A stretch of 6,954 bases of DNA, from contig DSBA01000046.1 of NCBI GenBank assembly GCA_011046145.1, positions 1-6,954 on the forward strand. Reading direction: 5' to 3'. Source of the stretch: Candidatus Uhrbacteria bacterium (GTDB lineage: Bacteria > Patescibacteriota > Patescibacteriia > CAIXNZ01). The notes under the pieces are model-generated. The model made no database searches, was not told the origin of the DNA, and worked only from the letters and a program-made list of their open reading frames with translations. The position numbers were made by a program, and so were the translations under genes. Positions 1 through 5,846 of the stretch are shown here, piece by piece (position 1 is the first letter of the stretch; each line of letters begins with the position of its first letter).

Positions 1-2
1 GG

Positions 3-140
3 CATGGCGGTTTTGGTATGAATAGGATGACACCTCAACAAAAAATTACAGCCACATTGTTTGAATCTTTAAATAACATTACTTATCCACAAAAGGTAAC
101 TTTAACTCTGCAACAGTACATTAATGGACAAAAAGCCTGA
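3..140 (+). CDS. 3' end of an unidentified protein-coding gene (partial, 5' end outside window)
   Basis: An open frame enters at the left edge and runs 45 codons to a TGA at 138-140; the other two plus-strand frames close within the first 30 bases. The visible tail starts HGGFGMNRMTP and ends YINGQKA. The glycine-rich GGFGMNR stretch faintly recalls motif 3 of class II aminoacyl-tRNA synthetases (GxGxGx-E/D-R), but it is two residues too short and the following residues do not fit those enzymes, so I do not name it. It lies on the same strand just ahead of the M14 hydrolase gene, and the next promoter candidate overlaps its last codons. An alternative reading is a complete 40-codon ORF from the ATG at 18, which I consider less likely because the frame is open to the edge. 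Confidence 0.5.
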   Translation, partial: HGGFGMNRMTPQQKITATLFESLNNITYPQKVTLTLQQYINGQKA

Positions 141-153
141 TTTAGGCGATAAT
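125..153 (+). promoter_or_regulatory. Candidate sigma70-type promoter for the M14 hydrolase gene
   Basis: TGGACA (125-130) and GATAAT (148-153) each match the -35 and -10 consensus at five of six positions and are separated by exactly 17 bp. The predicted start of transcription is near 160. The element overlaps the last codons of the upstream gene. A start near 160 would put a 24-nt leader before the ATG at 184, and 95 nt before the TTG at 255. This is a match by eye in AT-rich DNA, so moderate confidence only. Confidence 0.42.
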
Positions 154-183
154 TAAGAAAGATAACGTGTTTTATAAAAAATT

Positions 184-254
184 ATGAGTTTAAAAGAAAA
201 AAAACCAAACAGAAAATCAAATATTCTTTAACTAAAATTTTAACAGGGTCTGAT
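184..254 (+). other. Out-of-frame N-terminal segment of the M14 hydrolase (apparent -1 frameshift at an A8 run)
   Basis: The frame of the M14 gene stays open upstream of its TTG start back to a stop at 150-152. Its last 13 codons there read KIKYSLTKILTGS plus D, which runs into LSSRRL and looks like the usual first beta-strands of AstE/AspA-family proteins. No ATG, GTG or TTG occurs in that frame between 153 and 254. A well-placed ATG at 184 is in the other frame (MSLKEKKPNRK..., stop at 229-231). Adding one A to the run of eight A at 197-204 joins the two into a 320-residue protein starting MSLKEKKTKQKIKY. The cause could be an assembly or sequencing indel, a real mutation, or slippage on the A run. 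I cannot tell these apart from one sequence. Confidence 0.5.
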
Positions 255-1145
255 TTGTCGTCGCGGCGCTTAGCTCAAATGCAGGCTGTCAGCGAAATTC
301 CCGGCCCTGTTATTTGGCTTACAGCTTGTGTTCATGGCGATGAAATAGGCGGGATTGTTATTATTCAGGAAATATTTAAAAGGTTAAAAAAGATGCATCT
401 TTTAAAAGGAAGCCTATATGCTTTTCCTTTGATGAATCCTATCAGCTTTGAAACTGCAACAAGGCGCATTAGCATTAGCGAGGAAGACCTTAATCGTTCT
501 TTTCCTGGCGACAAAGAGGGAACTTTGGCAGAAAGAATAGCGGATAAAATTTTTACCAGTATTTTAGAAACAAAACCTGTTTTGGTTTTGGATTTGCATA
601 ATGATTGGACACAATCAATGCCTTATACTTTGATTGATCCTTACCCAGGCTTAAAACATAAAGATGCTTATACTTTGGCTAAAAATTTTAGCCATAAATT
701 TGGTTTTGTGGTAATTAATGAACAGGAAGACTTGGCTGACTCTTCAGAATTAAAGCGCACATTATCAGGCAGCCTGCTTTTTCATAATATCCCTGCCTTA
801 ACTTTGGAATTGAGCGGGGCTTATGTTGTTGAAGAATTAAATGTGGAAGCTGGTGTTAAAGCTATTTGGGGCTTTTTAGCCAGTTTAGGCATGGTTAAAT
901 CTGTCCAAAATAAAAATTCCAATGTTTTTAGATTGCCCAAGTTTTTAAAGGGCAGAATTTTCAGATACGAACATTTATCCGCCAGTTCAAGCGGTATTGT
1001 TCGGTTTTTAGCCAAACCTGGCGATATTGTAAAAAAAAATCAGCCAGTGGCCAGAGTCTATAATGTTTTTGGAAAAATCCAGGAAACATTAAAAGCAAAA
1101 CATCAGGCTGTTGTTTTGGGCCATGCTGATTATTCAGTGGCTTAG
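255..1145 (+). CDS. M14-family zinc hydrolase, succinylglutamate desuccinylase/aspartoacylase (AstE/AspA)-like
   Basis: Zinc-dependent amidohydrolase or carboxypeptidase-like enzyme, probably cytoplasmic since no signal peptide or membrane helix is seen. Numbered from the TTG start, the M14 signature is complete: HGDE (H27 and E30, zinc ligands), NP (61-62), the substrate-binding DLNRSFPG (78-85), the third zinc ligand H115 in LDLHN, and the likely catalytic E185 in TLELSG. Residues about 245-296 form the small all-beta C-terminal domain of this family, with a biotinyl-like GIVRFLAKPGDIVKKNQPV pattern. The family cleaves N-acyl amino acids or terminal amides; the substrate cannot be read from the sequence, so I give no gene symbol. 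The TTG start at 255 has AGGG six bases upstream, but the conserved N-terminal strand lies before it, so the true protein is probably about 24 residues longer (see 184-254). It ends in TAG 28 bp before a terminator hairpin. Confidence 0.85.
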   Translation: MSSRRLAQMQAVSEIPGPVIWLTACVHGDEIGGIVIIQEIFKRLKKMHLLKGSLYAFPLMNPISFETATRRISISEEDLNRSFPGDKEGTLAERIADKIFTSILETKPVLVLDLHNDWTQSMPYTLIDPYPGLKHKDAYTLAKNFSHKFGFVVINEQEDLADSSELKRTLSGSLLFHNIPALTLELSGAYVVEELNVEAGVKAIWGFLASLGMVKSVQNKNSNVFRLPKFLKGRIFRYEHLSASSSGIVRFLAKPGDIVKKNQPVARVYNVFGKIQETLKAKHQAVVLGHADYSVA

Positions 1146-1172
1146 ATATTATGGCTTTCGGAAAAATTAAAT

Positions 1173-1199
1173 AACCAAAAAATTAAATTTTTTGGTTTT
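1173..1199. terminator. Bidirectional intrinsic terminator between the convergent M14 and flippase genes
   Basis: AACCAAAAAATT (1173-1184) and AATTTTTTGGTT (1186-1197) are a perfect 12-bp inverted repeat around a single A; in RNA the inner AATT/AATT bases would open into the loop. On the plus strand it is followed by a short T run, 28 bp after the M14 stop. On the minus strand it lies about 50 bp after the flippase stop and is followed by an AT-rich tract. The stem has only two G-C pairs, so it may be a weak terminator. Confidence 0.55.
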
Positions 1200-1246
1200 A
1201 AGAATAATTGTTTGATTATTTAGTTTGTCAGGCAATTTTTTTTATA

Positions 1247-2698
1247 TTAACTGCCATTAATTTTTTCTTGCCTAGCAAGGGATTTAAACTTTAATATTTC
1301 CAAAATCATTTCTTTTGAATACCCCCTAAAGAGATATAAGGCGAGAGCGTAAATTAAGGCGGCAATTATAATTAGCAAAATAGCGTTTTGTCCTTGGAAA
1401 AAATAAAGGAAGCCTGACATAACCAAGGAAGCAGCCAAAGTTTTTATTATAATCATAAAAGAGGGCAGGAATTTTGTAGTTTTGACAGTCACAATAAAAT
1501 TGAGCAGAAAAATTAAAGCTTCTGAAACAACTGTGAAAGCTGCGGCGCCTATGTAGCCATAGCGAGGAATAAAAATCAGGTAGCCTATTAAAGCCACAAT
1601 GGCCACAAAAATATAAACCCAGACCATTTGTCTTTGTTTGTTTACCACGACAATTGAATAGCCAAAAAGCGCGTTGATAAAGATTATTGCAGTGGCAAAA
1701 ATAATTATTTTCAGAACCAAAGCTGATTCAATAAACTCAGGCCCGGCAATCAAAAGCATGATGTCTTTGGCCAAAAACAAGGTGCCAAAAACCATGGGCA
1801 CGGCAAGAATAACCAAAAAATCAAAAGTCTTTTGAAAGATCCTTTTGAATTTATCAAAATTTTTCGCCGCCCAATTCAAAGTCAGAATCGGGAAAATAAT
1901 GCCAATGAACATATAAATAAAATTTGTCAGAATTTCCAATACCCGATAAGGCGCGTTATAAATGCCGACTTCTGCCTGCGAGCGAACCAAAGAAAGGATA
2001 ATTGTGTCAGCTTTGAAATAAACTAGATTAAAAGCAATGGAGATGGCAATCGGCCAGGTGGTTTGAATTATTTTTTTCCAGATATCCCAGTCAAAAGCAA
2101 AAGCTATTTTAACAAATTTATGGGCAAATATATAATTAAGCAAAAAATTGGTCAGACTGCCCAAAACTACAGCCAGAATAATGGCCAGCAAGCCTTTGTC
2201 CAAAAAAGCGAAAATAATAACGCCAAGCAAAAGCACAAAACGCCCGGCTATTTCAGAAATTGTCACGCCGGCCATTTTTAATTCTTTTTGAAAAAGGCCG
2301 ATTAAAATTTGGTTTAAAGAAATAGCAAAAAAGGAGAGCGTTGCCAAAGCCACGCCAAGCTTAACCAGATTGTCATAAGGAAAAAATATTACGATTAAAG
2401 GCGCTATGCCCAGAAAGATCAGGGCAGAAAAAAATCTTAAAGAGAAAACATTATTAATAATTTTTTGCTGGTCATGGCGGGGGTCAGCAATAAGGCGCAC
2501 CACTGTCACGGCCAAGCCTAAATCAATTAGGATGCCAAACAATTGCAGATAAGCCATAATGGTTGAGTATTGGCCAAAACCAATCGCACCCAGATAGCGG
2601 GTCATAATAGCAATAGTGATAACGCCAAATAATGTACTGATGATTTTTCCGCCAAATTGGATAAAAGTATTATGGGCGACTTTAGCAGTTAGTGACAT
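1247..2698 (-). CDS. Lipid-linked polysaccharide flippase, Wzx/MOP-superfamily membrane protein
   Basis: A 483-residue, very hydrophobic protein with about 14 predicted transmembrane helices (roughly 13-33, 44-64, 84-106, 113-135, 147-165, 168-190, 211-233, 246-270, 290-310, 327-350, 357-377, 380-402, 414-434, 437-457). Hallmarks of the polysaccharide biosynthesis (Wzx/RfbX) branch are the N-terminal GGKIISTLFG...TRYLGAIGFGQYS segment and the mid-protein stretch with YFKADTIILS followed by VGIYNAPYRVLE (about 227-254). Such proteins move undecaprenyl-linked glycans, or similar lipid-linked sugars, across the cytoplasmic membrane. Length and topology are normal for the family. The ATG start at 2698 is preceded by an A-rich stretch with no Shine-Dalgarno sequence. 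No glycosyltransferase or other sugar gene lies within this window, so the cargo is unknown; it appears to be a single-gene unit convergent with the M14 gene and divergent from the SpoIID gene. Confidence 0.88.
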   Translation of the reverse strand: MSLTAKVAHNTFIQFGGKIISTLFGVITIAIMTRYLGAIGFGQYSTIMAYLQLFGILIDLGLAVTVVRLIADPRHDQQKIINNVFSLRFFSALIFLGIAPLIVIFFPYDNLVKLGVALATLSFFAISLNQILIGLFQKELKMAGVTISEIAGRFVLLLGVIIFAFLDKGLLAIILAVVLGSLTNFLLNYIFAHKFVKIAFAFDWDIWKKIIQTTWPIAISIAFNLVYFKADTIILSLVRSQAEVGIYNAPYRVLEILTNFIYMFIGIIFPILTLNWAAKNFDKFKRIFQKTFDFLVILAVPMVFGTLFLAKDIMLLIAGPEFIESALVLKIIIFATAIIFINALFGYSIVVVNKQRQMVWVYIFVAIVALIGYLIFIPRYGYIGAAAFTVVSEALIFLLNFIVTVKTTKFLPSFMIIIKTLAASLVMSGFLYFFQGQNAILLIIIAALIYALALYLFRGYSKEMILEILKFKSLARQEKINGS

Positions 2699-2800
2699 TT
2701 TTTTAGATTTTTTTTATTATTTATTTGTCGGCAAGTGGAATCAATTTGTTTTTAAAATATAACAATGCCGGATATTTAACTTAAGCATAGCAAATTTACA

Positions 2801-2829
2801 ATTTTAAATAAACTTTTTTAATTTTTCAA
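2801..2829 (-). promoter_or_regulatory. Candidate sigma70-type promoter for the flippase gene
   Basis: Read on the minus strand, TTGAAA (2824-2829) and TAAAAT (2801-2806) are separated by 17 bp, each with five of six consensus bases. The predicted transcript would start near 2794 and have a leader of about 95 nt. The surroundings are so AT-rich that chance matches are common. Confidence 0.38.
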
Positions 2830-2896
2830 ATGCTCGAATTTCGTAGCTTAAAAATAAAAGCTTAATTTTGATTTACCTCTAATTTTAGCTAAATTT

Positions 2897-2922
2897 TATT
2901 GAACAAAATTATTGAACAAAAT
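2897..2922. repeat. Perfect 13-bp tandem duplication upstream of the SpoIID promoter
   Basis: TATTGAACAAAAT occurs twice head to tail with no spacer (2897-2909 and 2910-2922). The second copy ends 11 bp before the -35 box of the strong rightward promoter, in the position of an UP element or an activator/repressor site. It could equally be a simple replication-slippage duplication. Confidence 0.75.
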
Positions 2923-2933
2923 CTTTTTTTTCA

Positions 2934-2962
2934 TTGACCTGGCTGGCTAAAAATGCTATAAT
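2934..2962 (+). promoter_or_regulatory. Strong sigma70-type promoter with extended -10 for the SpoIID gene
   Basis: TTGACC (2934-2939, five of six) and a perfect TATAAT (2957-2962) are exactly 17 bp apart. TG at 2954-2955 gives an extended -10 element (TGCTATAAT). It is the best promoter in the window. Transcription should begin near 2969, giving a 5' leader of about 75 nt before the ATG at 3045. Confidence 0.75.
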
Positions 2963-2966
2963 TAAG

Positions 2967-3018
2967 TTAGAAAATAAATTTTGGTCAGCTTTTAAGCCGA
3001 GCTAAAATATTTTTCTAA
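2967..3018 (+). promoter_or_regulatory. Long imperfect stem-loop at the 5' end of the SpoIID transcript
   Basis: TTAGAAAATA (2967-2976) pairs with TATTTTTCTAA (3008-3018) with one bulged T. TTTTGGT (2979-2985) pairs with GCTAAAA (3001-3007) using G-U pairs, and a short GCT/AGC stem (2988-2990 with 2995-2997) caps it. It begins at about the predicted transcription start and is followed by A-rich, not T-rich, sequence, so it is not a rightward terminator. It may stabilise the mRNA or control translation. It does not match a riboswitch I recognise. Confidence 0.45.
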
Positions 3019-3044
3019 AAAATAAAAATAAAAACAAAAAATTT

Positions 3045-4883
3045 ATGAAAATTTATAGTCAATTAGCTTTTGGCTGGAAATATAACCAAGATAAGCATCA
3101 GGCTGTGATAAGAAAAAAGTCGCAGATCGACTTTATTATAAGCATTATCATAGCTTTTTTAATTATTTTTATTGTGGCCCAGTTTTTAGCTTATTTGGAT
3201 AAAACTATCCAATCGCCTGTGACAGGCAAAGCAATTTCTTTTTTAAATCCTTTTGAGATAAAAGCCGCTCAGGCAGCTAATGAAGAAGCCATAAAAATGA
3301 TCCAGTCTCATAGAGAGATAAATATAGTTAAGGGCAAGGGTTTTACTTTTGAAGTTGGCTTTAAAAATTTGACTAATTATTCCTGGACGCAAAAAGGCGC
3401 CAAAAGTGTTGATTTGAAAATTGCCCCGCCTTATAGCCGCCATACCATAGTTAGGCATCAATTTTGGCGTGATGAGAGCACGCCGGCTTGGTTAAAGGAA
3501 TCAGAAGCAAAGCCCGGCTGGCTGGCTTATTATCGTTTTGCTTTGGAAGCGCCCAAACAGTCAGGAGTCTATACTGAAAAATTTGTCTTAGTTAATTATT
3601 CAACCGGCAAAATTTTAAAGGGCAGTGAATTTGAAATTACTTTAAATGTCTGGGATTCTGAAAGCCAGTTTCCCAAAGTTCAAGCAAGGTCAGGGGCAGC
3701 CAGCCAGCCGGCTAATCAGATTGTGGCTCCAGCAAAACCCGCACCCTCGCCCGCAAAAAATCTATCAGTTGATGACCAAGGAGTCGTCCTGACAGATCAG
3801 GTTTTACTGGGCAGAACATGCCTGGACCTTTCAGTAAAAAGATTTAGGATTTCAACTGCAGTGTCAATGTCTTTGATAGAAGACTGCAAAAGGATTGGCA
3901 TTGATTTAACTCCCAATATATATATTGACCCGCAAGATGAAAATTCAGGAACAAATTCTCTCGCAAATCCAGTTCAGCCTTTGCCGCCGGCAGATATGCC
4001 GCTTGACAGCCAATTCGGAAGTTCAGATGGGCCTATTATGAGAATAGGATTATTTCATACAATGGGACCAATTACGATAAAAGCTAATGGCAGTTTTAAG
4101 ATTAAAGATCAAAATAATAATATTTTGGAAAACATTAGCGCCCATCAAATAGCTGATTTTAATTATAATTTTAGCACGCAGACTTATATTTTTAATTCCT
4201 CTGCAACCACTTCTTATTTGCGGTTAATTCCTGATATTAATAATACGGTTTTTGAAATAATTTCTTATGAATCGCGGCCAGCCTGGAATCCCAGTCTGAA
4301 TGATAATAAATTTTTAGGCAGTTTGGAAATCCGTTATGCTGCCCAAACAGGCCGTTTATGGGTGATTAATGAATTGCCAATGGAGATTTATCTGAAAGGC
4401 TTGGCTGAATCAAGCAATAATTCTCCCATGGAATACCAAAAAGCCTTGATTATTGCAGCCAGAACATATGCCACGCATCATTATGAGAGACAGACCAAAC
4501 ATGCCAATGAAAATTTTATTTTGGATGCTAAATATGATCAAGTTTATAAAGGATATGGTTCACAAGTTAGGTTAAGCCAAGTTTCGCAGGCTGTTGAAGA
4601 AACGCGAGGTTTGGTGGTTACTTATGAGGACAAAGTAGCAATAACTCCTTATTTTTCTCATTCGGACGGCAGGACCAGAACTTGGTCTGAAGTTTGGGGA
4701 GGCAATGTTCCCTGGTGCAAAGGCGTTGTTGAGCCCGCTGGCTATAATAAAACAACTTTATATGGACATGGTGTCGGCATGTCAGCGCACGGGGCAATTA
4801 TTTTAGCGGCTGATCATGGTTATAATTATGAACAGATTTTAAAATATTATTATACTGGCGTCGCCTTGAAAAAAATTTATTAA
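3045..4883 (+). CDS. Membrane-anchored SpoIID/LytB-domain peptidoglycan glycan-strand hydrolase with N-terminal Ig/FW-like domain
   Basis: Predicted lytic transglycosylase-type enzyme of the SpoIID/LytB family, acting on cell-wall glycan outside the membrane. The 612 residues contain: a basic N-terminus and one membrane anchor (about 29-50); an Ig-like domain (about 90-203) resembling NBR1-FW-type domains, with NLTNYSW and a late KPGW...LEAP...GVYTEKFVLV pattern; an Ala/Pro linker (about 215-240); a region with C259 and C281; and the SpoIID domain (about 330-612). Family landmarks are the likely catalytic E455 in GLAESSNNSP, AARTYATHHY (471-480), SHSDGRTRTWSEVWGG (538-553), GHGVGMSAHGA (574-584) and the closing YNYEQILKYYYTGVALKKIY. 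The ATG at 3045 has only A-rich sequence before it. It is monocistronic, with its own strong promoter and terminator. The name SpoIID does not imply sporulation: the domain is widespread in non-sporulating bacteria. Confidence 0.88.
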   Translation: MKIYSQLAFGWKYNQDKHQAVIRKKSQIDFIISIIIAFLIIFIVAQFLAYLDKTIQSPVTGKAISFLNPFEIKAAQAANEEAIKMIQSHREINIVKGKGFTFEVGFKNLTNYSWTQKGAKSVDLKIAPPYSRHTIVRHQFWRDESTPAWLKESEAKPGWLAYYRFALEAPKQSGVYTEKFVLVNYSTGKILKGSEFEITLNVWDSESQFPKVQARSGAASQPANQIVAPAKPAPSPAKNLSVDDQGVVLTDQVLLGRTCLDLSVKRFRISTAVSMSLIEDCKRIGIDLTPNIYIDPQDENSGTNSLANPVQPLPPADMPLDSQFGSSDGPIMRIGLFHTMGPITIKANGSFKIKDQNNNILENISAHQIADFNYNFSTQTYIFNSSATTSYLRLIPDINNTVFEIISYESRPAWNPSLNDNKFLGSLEIRYAAQTGRLWVINELPMEIYLKGLAESSNNSPMEYQKALIIAARTYATHHYERQTKHANENFILDAKYDQVYKGYGSQVRLSQVSQAVEETRGLVVTYEDKVAITPYFSHSDGRTRTWSEVWGGNVPWCKGVVEPAGYNKTTLYGHGVGMSAHGAIILAADHGYNYEQILKYYYTGVALKKIY

Positions 4884-4898
4884 AATTTTTGCTTAAAT

Positions 4899-4937
4899 AA
4901 AAAATAGAGCCGGTTGAAATTCGGCTCTATTTTTTTA
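4899..4937. terminator. Strong bidirectional intrinsic terminator between SpoIID and PH-domain genes
   Basis: AAAAAATAGAGCCG (4899-4912) and CGGCTCTATTTTTT (4922-4935) form a perfect 14-bp stem with a 9-nt loop. The A run on one side and T run on the other give a U tract to transcripts from either strand. It lies 15 bp after the SpoIID stop codon and ends 6 bp beyond the PH-domain gene's stop codon, so it serves both convergent genes. Confidence 0.9.
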
Positions 4938-4941
4938 TTAT

Positions 4942-5511
4942 CTATAAACTATTGTTTTTTTGCGCGGATATATTACCATGGCGCTTTTCATCTATCTCTT
5001 CAAGCAGATGGTTTATGATTTTCACCACTTTGAAAGGATTGGGGATTTGATAAAAAACAAAGCGCTGAATTTCGCCGGCAGTTTGAACATGGACATCGCC
5101 GAATTTAAAAATAGACTGTAAAAAACCCTTTTGTATTCCTGTTACGTCCTGAATTTTGGATATTTCATGTTTGGCCACCTCTCTGTTAAAAAGGCCTTTT
5201 TGTTCAATATTGATTATTCTTTTGTTGGTTACAATCCAGACATCAAGATTATAGTCTAAAAAAGCATGATATAAAAATAATAAAATGTAGAGATAATAAA
5301 GGCTGGCTAATAAGAGCAAAAACGGGTAAATTATTTGGTCAGTTAAATATTCAGAATAATTAATTTTTAAGAAATAATAAATGCCAAAAGGAATCGCGGC
5401 TAAGAAAATATAAAAAACAAGGTAGCCAAGAAAAATTAGCCAATGTCGCCTTAAAAATAAAACCATGTTCTCGCCTTTTTGTCTGTTGGGAATGTGGTTT
5501 TCTATAAACAT
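4942..5511 (-). CDS. PH-domain-containing (bPH2, YdbS-like) membrane protein
   Basis: A 189-residue protein with a short N-terminal tail (1-24), two membrane helices (about 25-48 and 59-82) and a cytoplasmic bacterial PH domain of the YdbS/bPH2 type (about 85-175). The domain is shown by DVWIVTNKRIINIEQKGLF, HEISKIQDVTGIQKG, and FGDVHVQTAGE followed by IPNPFKVVKIINHLL. The N-terminal IPNRQKGENMVLFLRRHW segment also looks typical of the family and supports the ATG at 5511; the frame is closed by a stop at 5521-5523. The molecular role of these proteins is not established; membrane or protein scaffolding is the usual suggestion. It lies downstream of ruvB and the 74-aa membrane protein with a 93-bp gap that holds its own promoter candidate, so it may be read both from ruvB and alone. 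The charged C-terminal tail (EEIDEKRHGNISAQKNNSL) looks variable. Confidence 0.85.
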   Translation of the reverse strand: MFIENHIPNRQKGENMVLFLRRHWLIFLGYLVFYIFLAAIPFGIYYFLKINYSEYLTDQIIYPFLLLLASLYYLYILLFLYHAFLDYNLDVWIVTNKRIINIEQKGLFNREVAKHEISKIQDVTGIQKGFLQSIFKFGDVHVQTAGEIQRFVFYQIPNPFKVVKIINHLLEEIDEKRHGNISAQKNNSL

Positions 5512-5560
5512 TTTTTGGGATTAGTGATTAGATTATTGGGCAATTAGGGATAGGTATTTT

Positions 5561-5588
5561 TTTATATAATAATTTTTCATTTCCTCAA
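5561..5588 (-). promoter_or_regulatory. Candidate internal promoter for the PH-domain gene
   Basis: On the minus strand TTGAGG (5583-5588) and TATAAA (5561-5566) are 16 bp apart. The predicted transcript would start near 5554 with a leader of about 43 nt. The matches are moderate (four and five of six) in very AT-rich DNA, so this is tentative. Confidence 0.3.
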
Positions 5589-5604
5589 TTAACTAATAAT
5601 TATT

Positions 5605-5829
5605 TCAGATTATAAATGTTTGCGTCCAATCTATTTCTTTAGCTATCTCATAGGTAATAAATAAAATTAAAATCGTGCCGGCAACCAGAATAAAAGTCAT
5701 AAAAAAACTTTCAAAATTCAAAAAGCCCCAGGTAAACATGTGGTAAAGGTTTATTATGGCAAAAATCAAAAACAAGGCGATAAAAATGCCGTAGGCAATG
5801 AGAAAAACAGATAAGGAAATTTCGAACAT
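5605..5829 (-). CDS. Small two-helix membrane protein of unknown function, downstream of ruvB
   Basis: Seventy-four residues forming two hydrophobic helices (about 4-29 and 39-61) joined by a short NLYHMFTWGFLNFES loop. The tail is short and mildly acidic (EIAKEIDWTQTFII), with no signal peptide cleavage site and no cysteines. I do not recognise a named family, though a small membrane ORF just after ruvB fits an arrangement I associate with CPR genomes. It starts at an ATG 17 bp after the ruvB stop codon, with no Shine-Dalgarno motif before it, which makes translation from the ruvB mRNA very likely. The coherent two-helix pattern and the tight spacing support a real gene. A role with RuvB should not be assumed from position alone. 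Confidence 0.7.
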   Translation of the reverse strand: MFEISLSVFLIAYGIFIALFLIFAIINLYHMFTWGFLNFESFFMTFILVAGTILILFITYEIAKEIDWTQTFII

Positions 5830-5846
5830 AAAATAGCGCAGATAAA

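Larger units (their letters stand above)
2699..3044. other. Divergent intergenic region (346 bp) between the flippase and SpoIID genes
   Basis: No credible gene lies here on either strand. The region is strongly AT-rich and holds one promoter candidate for each direction, a 13-bp tandem duplication and a hairpin at the start of the rightward transcript, each listed separately. There is also a 10-bp palindrome, TTTAGCTAAA, at about 2884-2893 (inside AATTTTAGCTAAATTTT), just left of the tandem duplication. Bases 2699-2800 hold nothing recognisable apart from the flippase 5' leader. Confidence 0.7.

Noticed and set aside
3..60. HGGFGMNR as motif 3 of a class II aminoacyl-tRNA synthetase (Asp/Asn type)
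   Set aside because: The spacing from GFG to the Arg is two residues short and the 35 residues that follow do not resemble the AspRS/AsnRS C-terminus, so the resemblance is too weak to name the gene.
821..1015. 64-codon minus-strand ORF inside the M14 gene
   Set aside because: Antisense shadow of a conserved coding region.
1832..2281. Two plus-strand ORFs of 64 and 72 codons inside the flippase gene
   Set aside because: Low-complexity Asn/Gln/Lys-rich translations typical of the antisense of a hydrophobic membrane protein; no promoter or start signal.
2967..3018. Leader hairpin as an intrinsic terminator or known riboswitch
   Set aside because: No T tract follows on either strand, and no conserved riboswitch core is recognisable.
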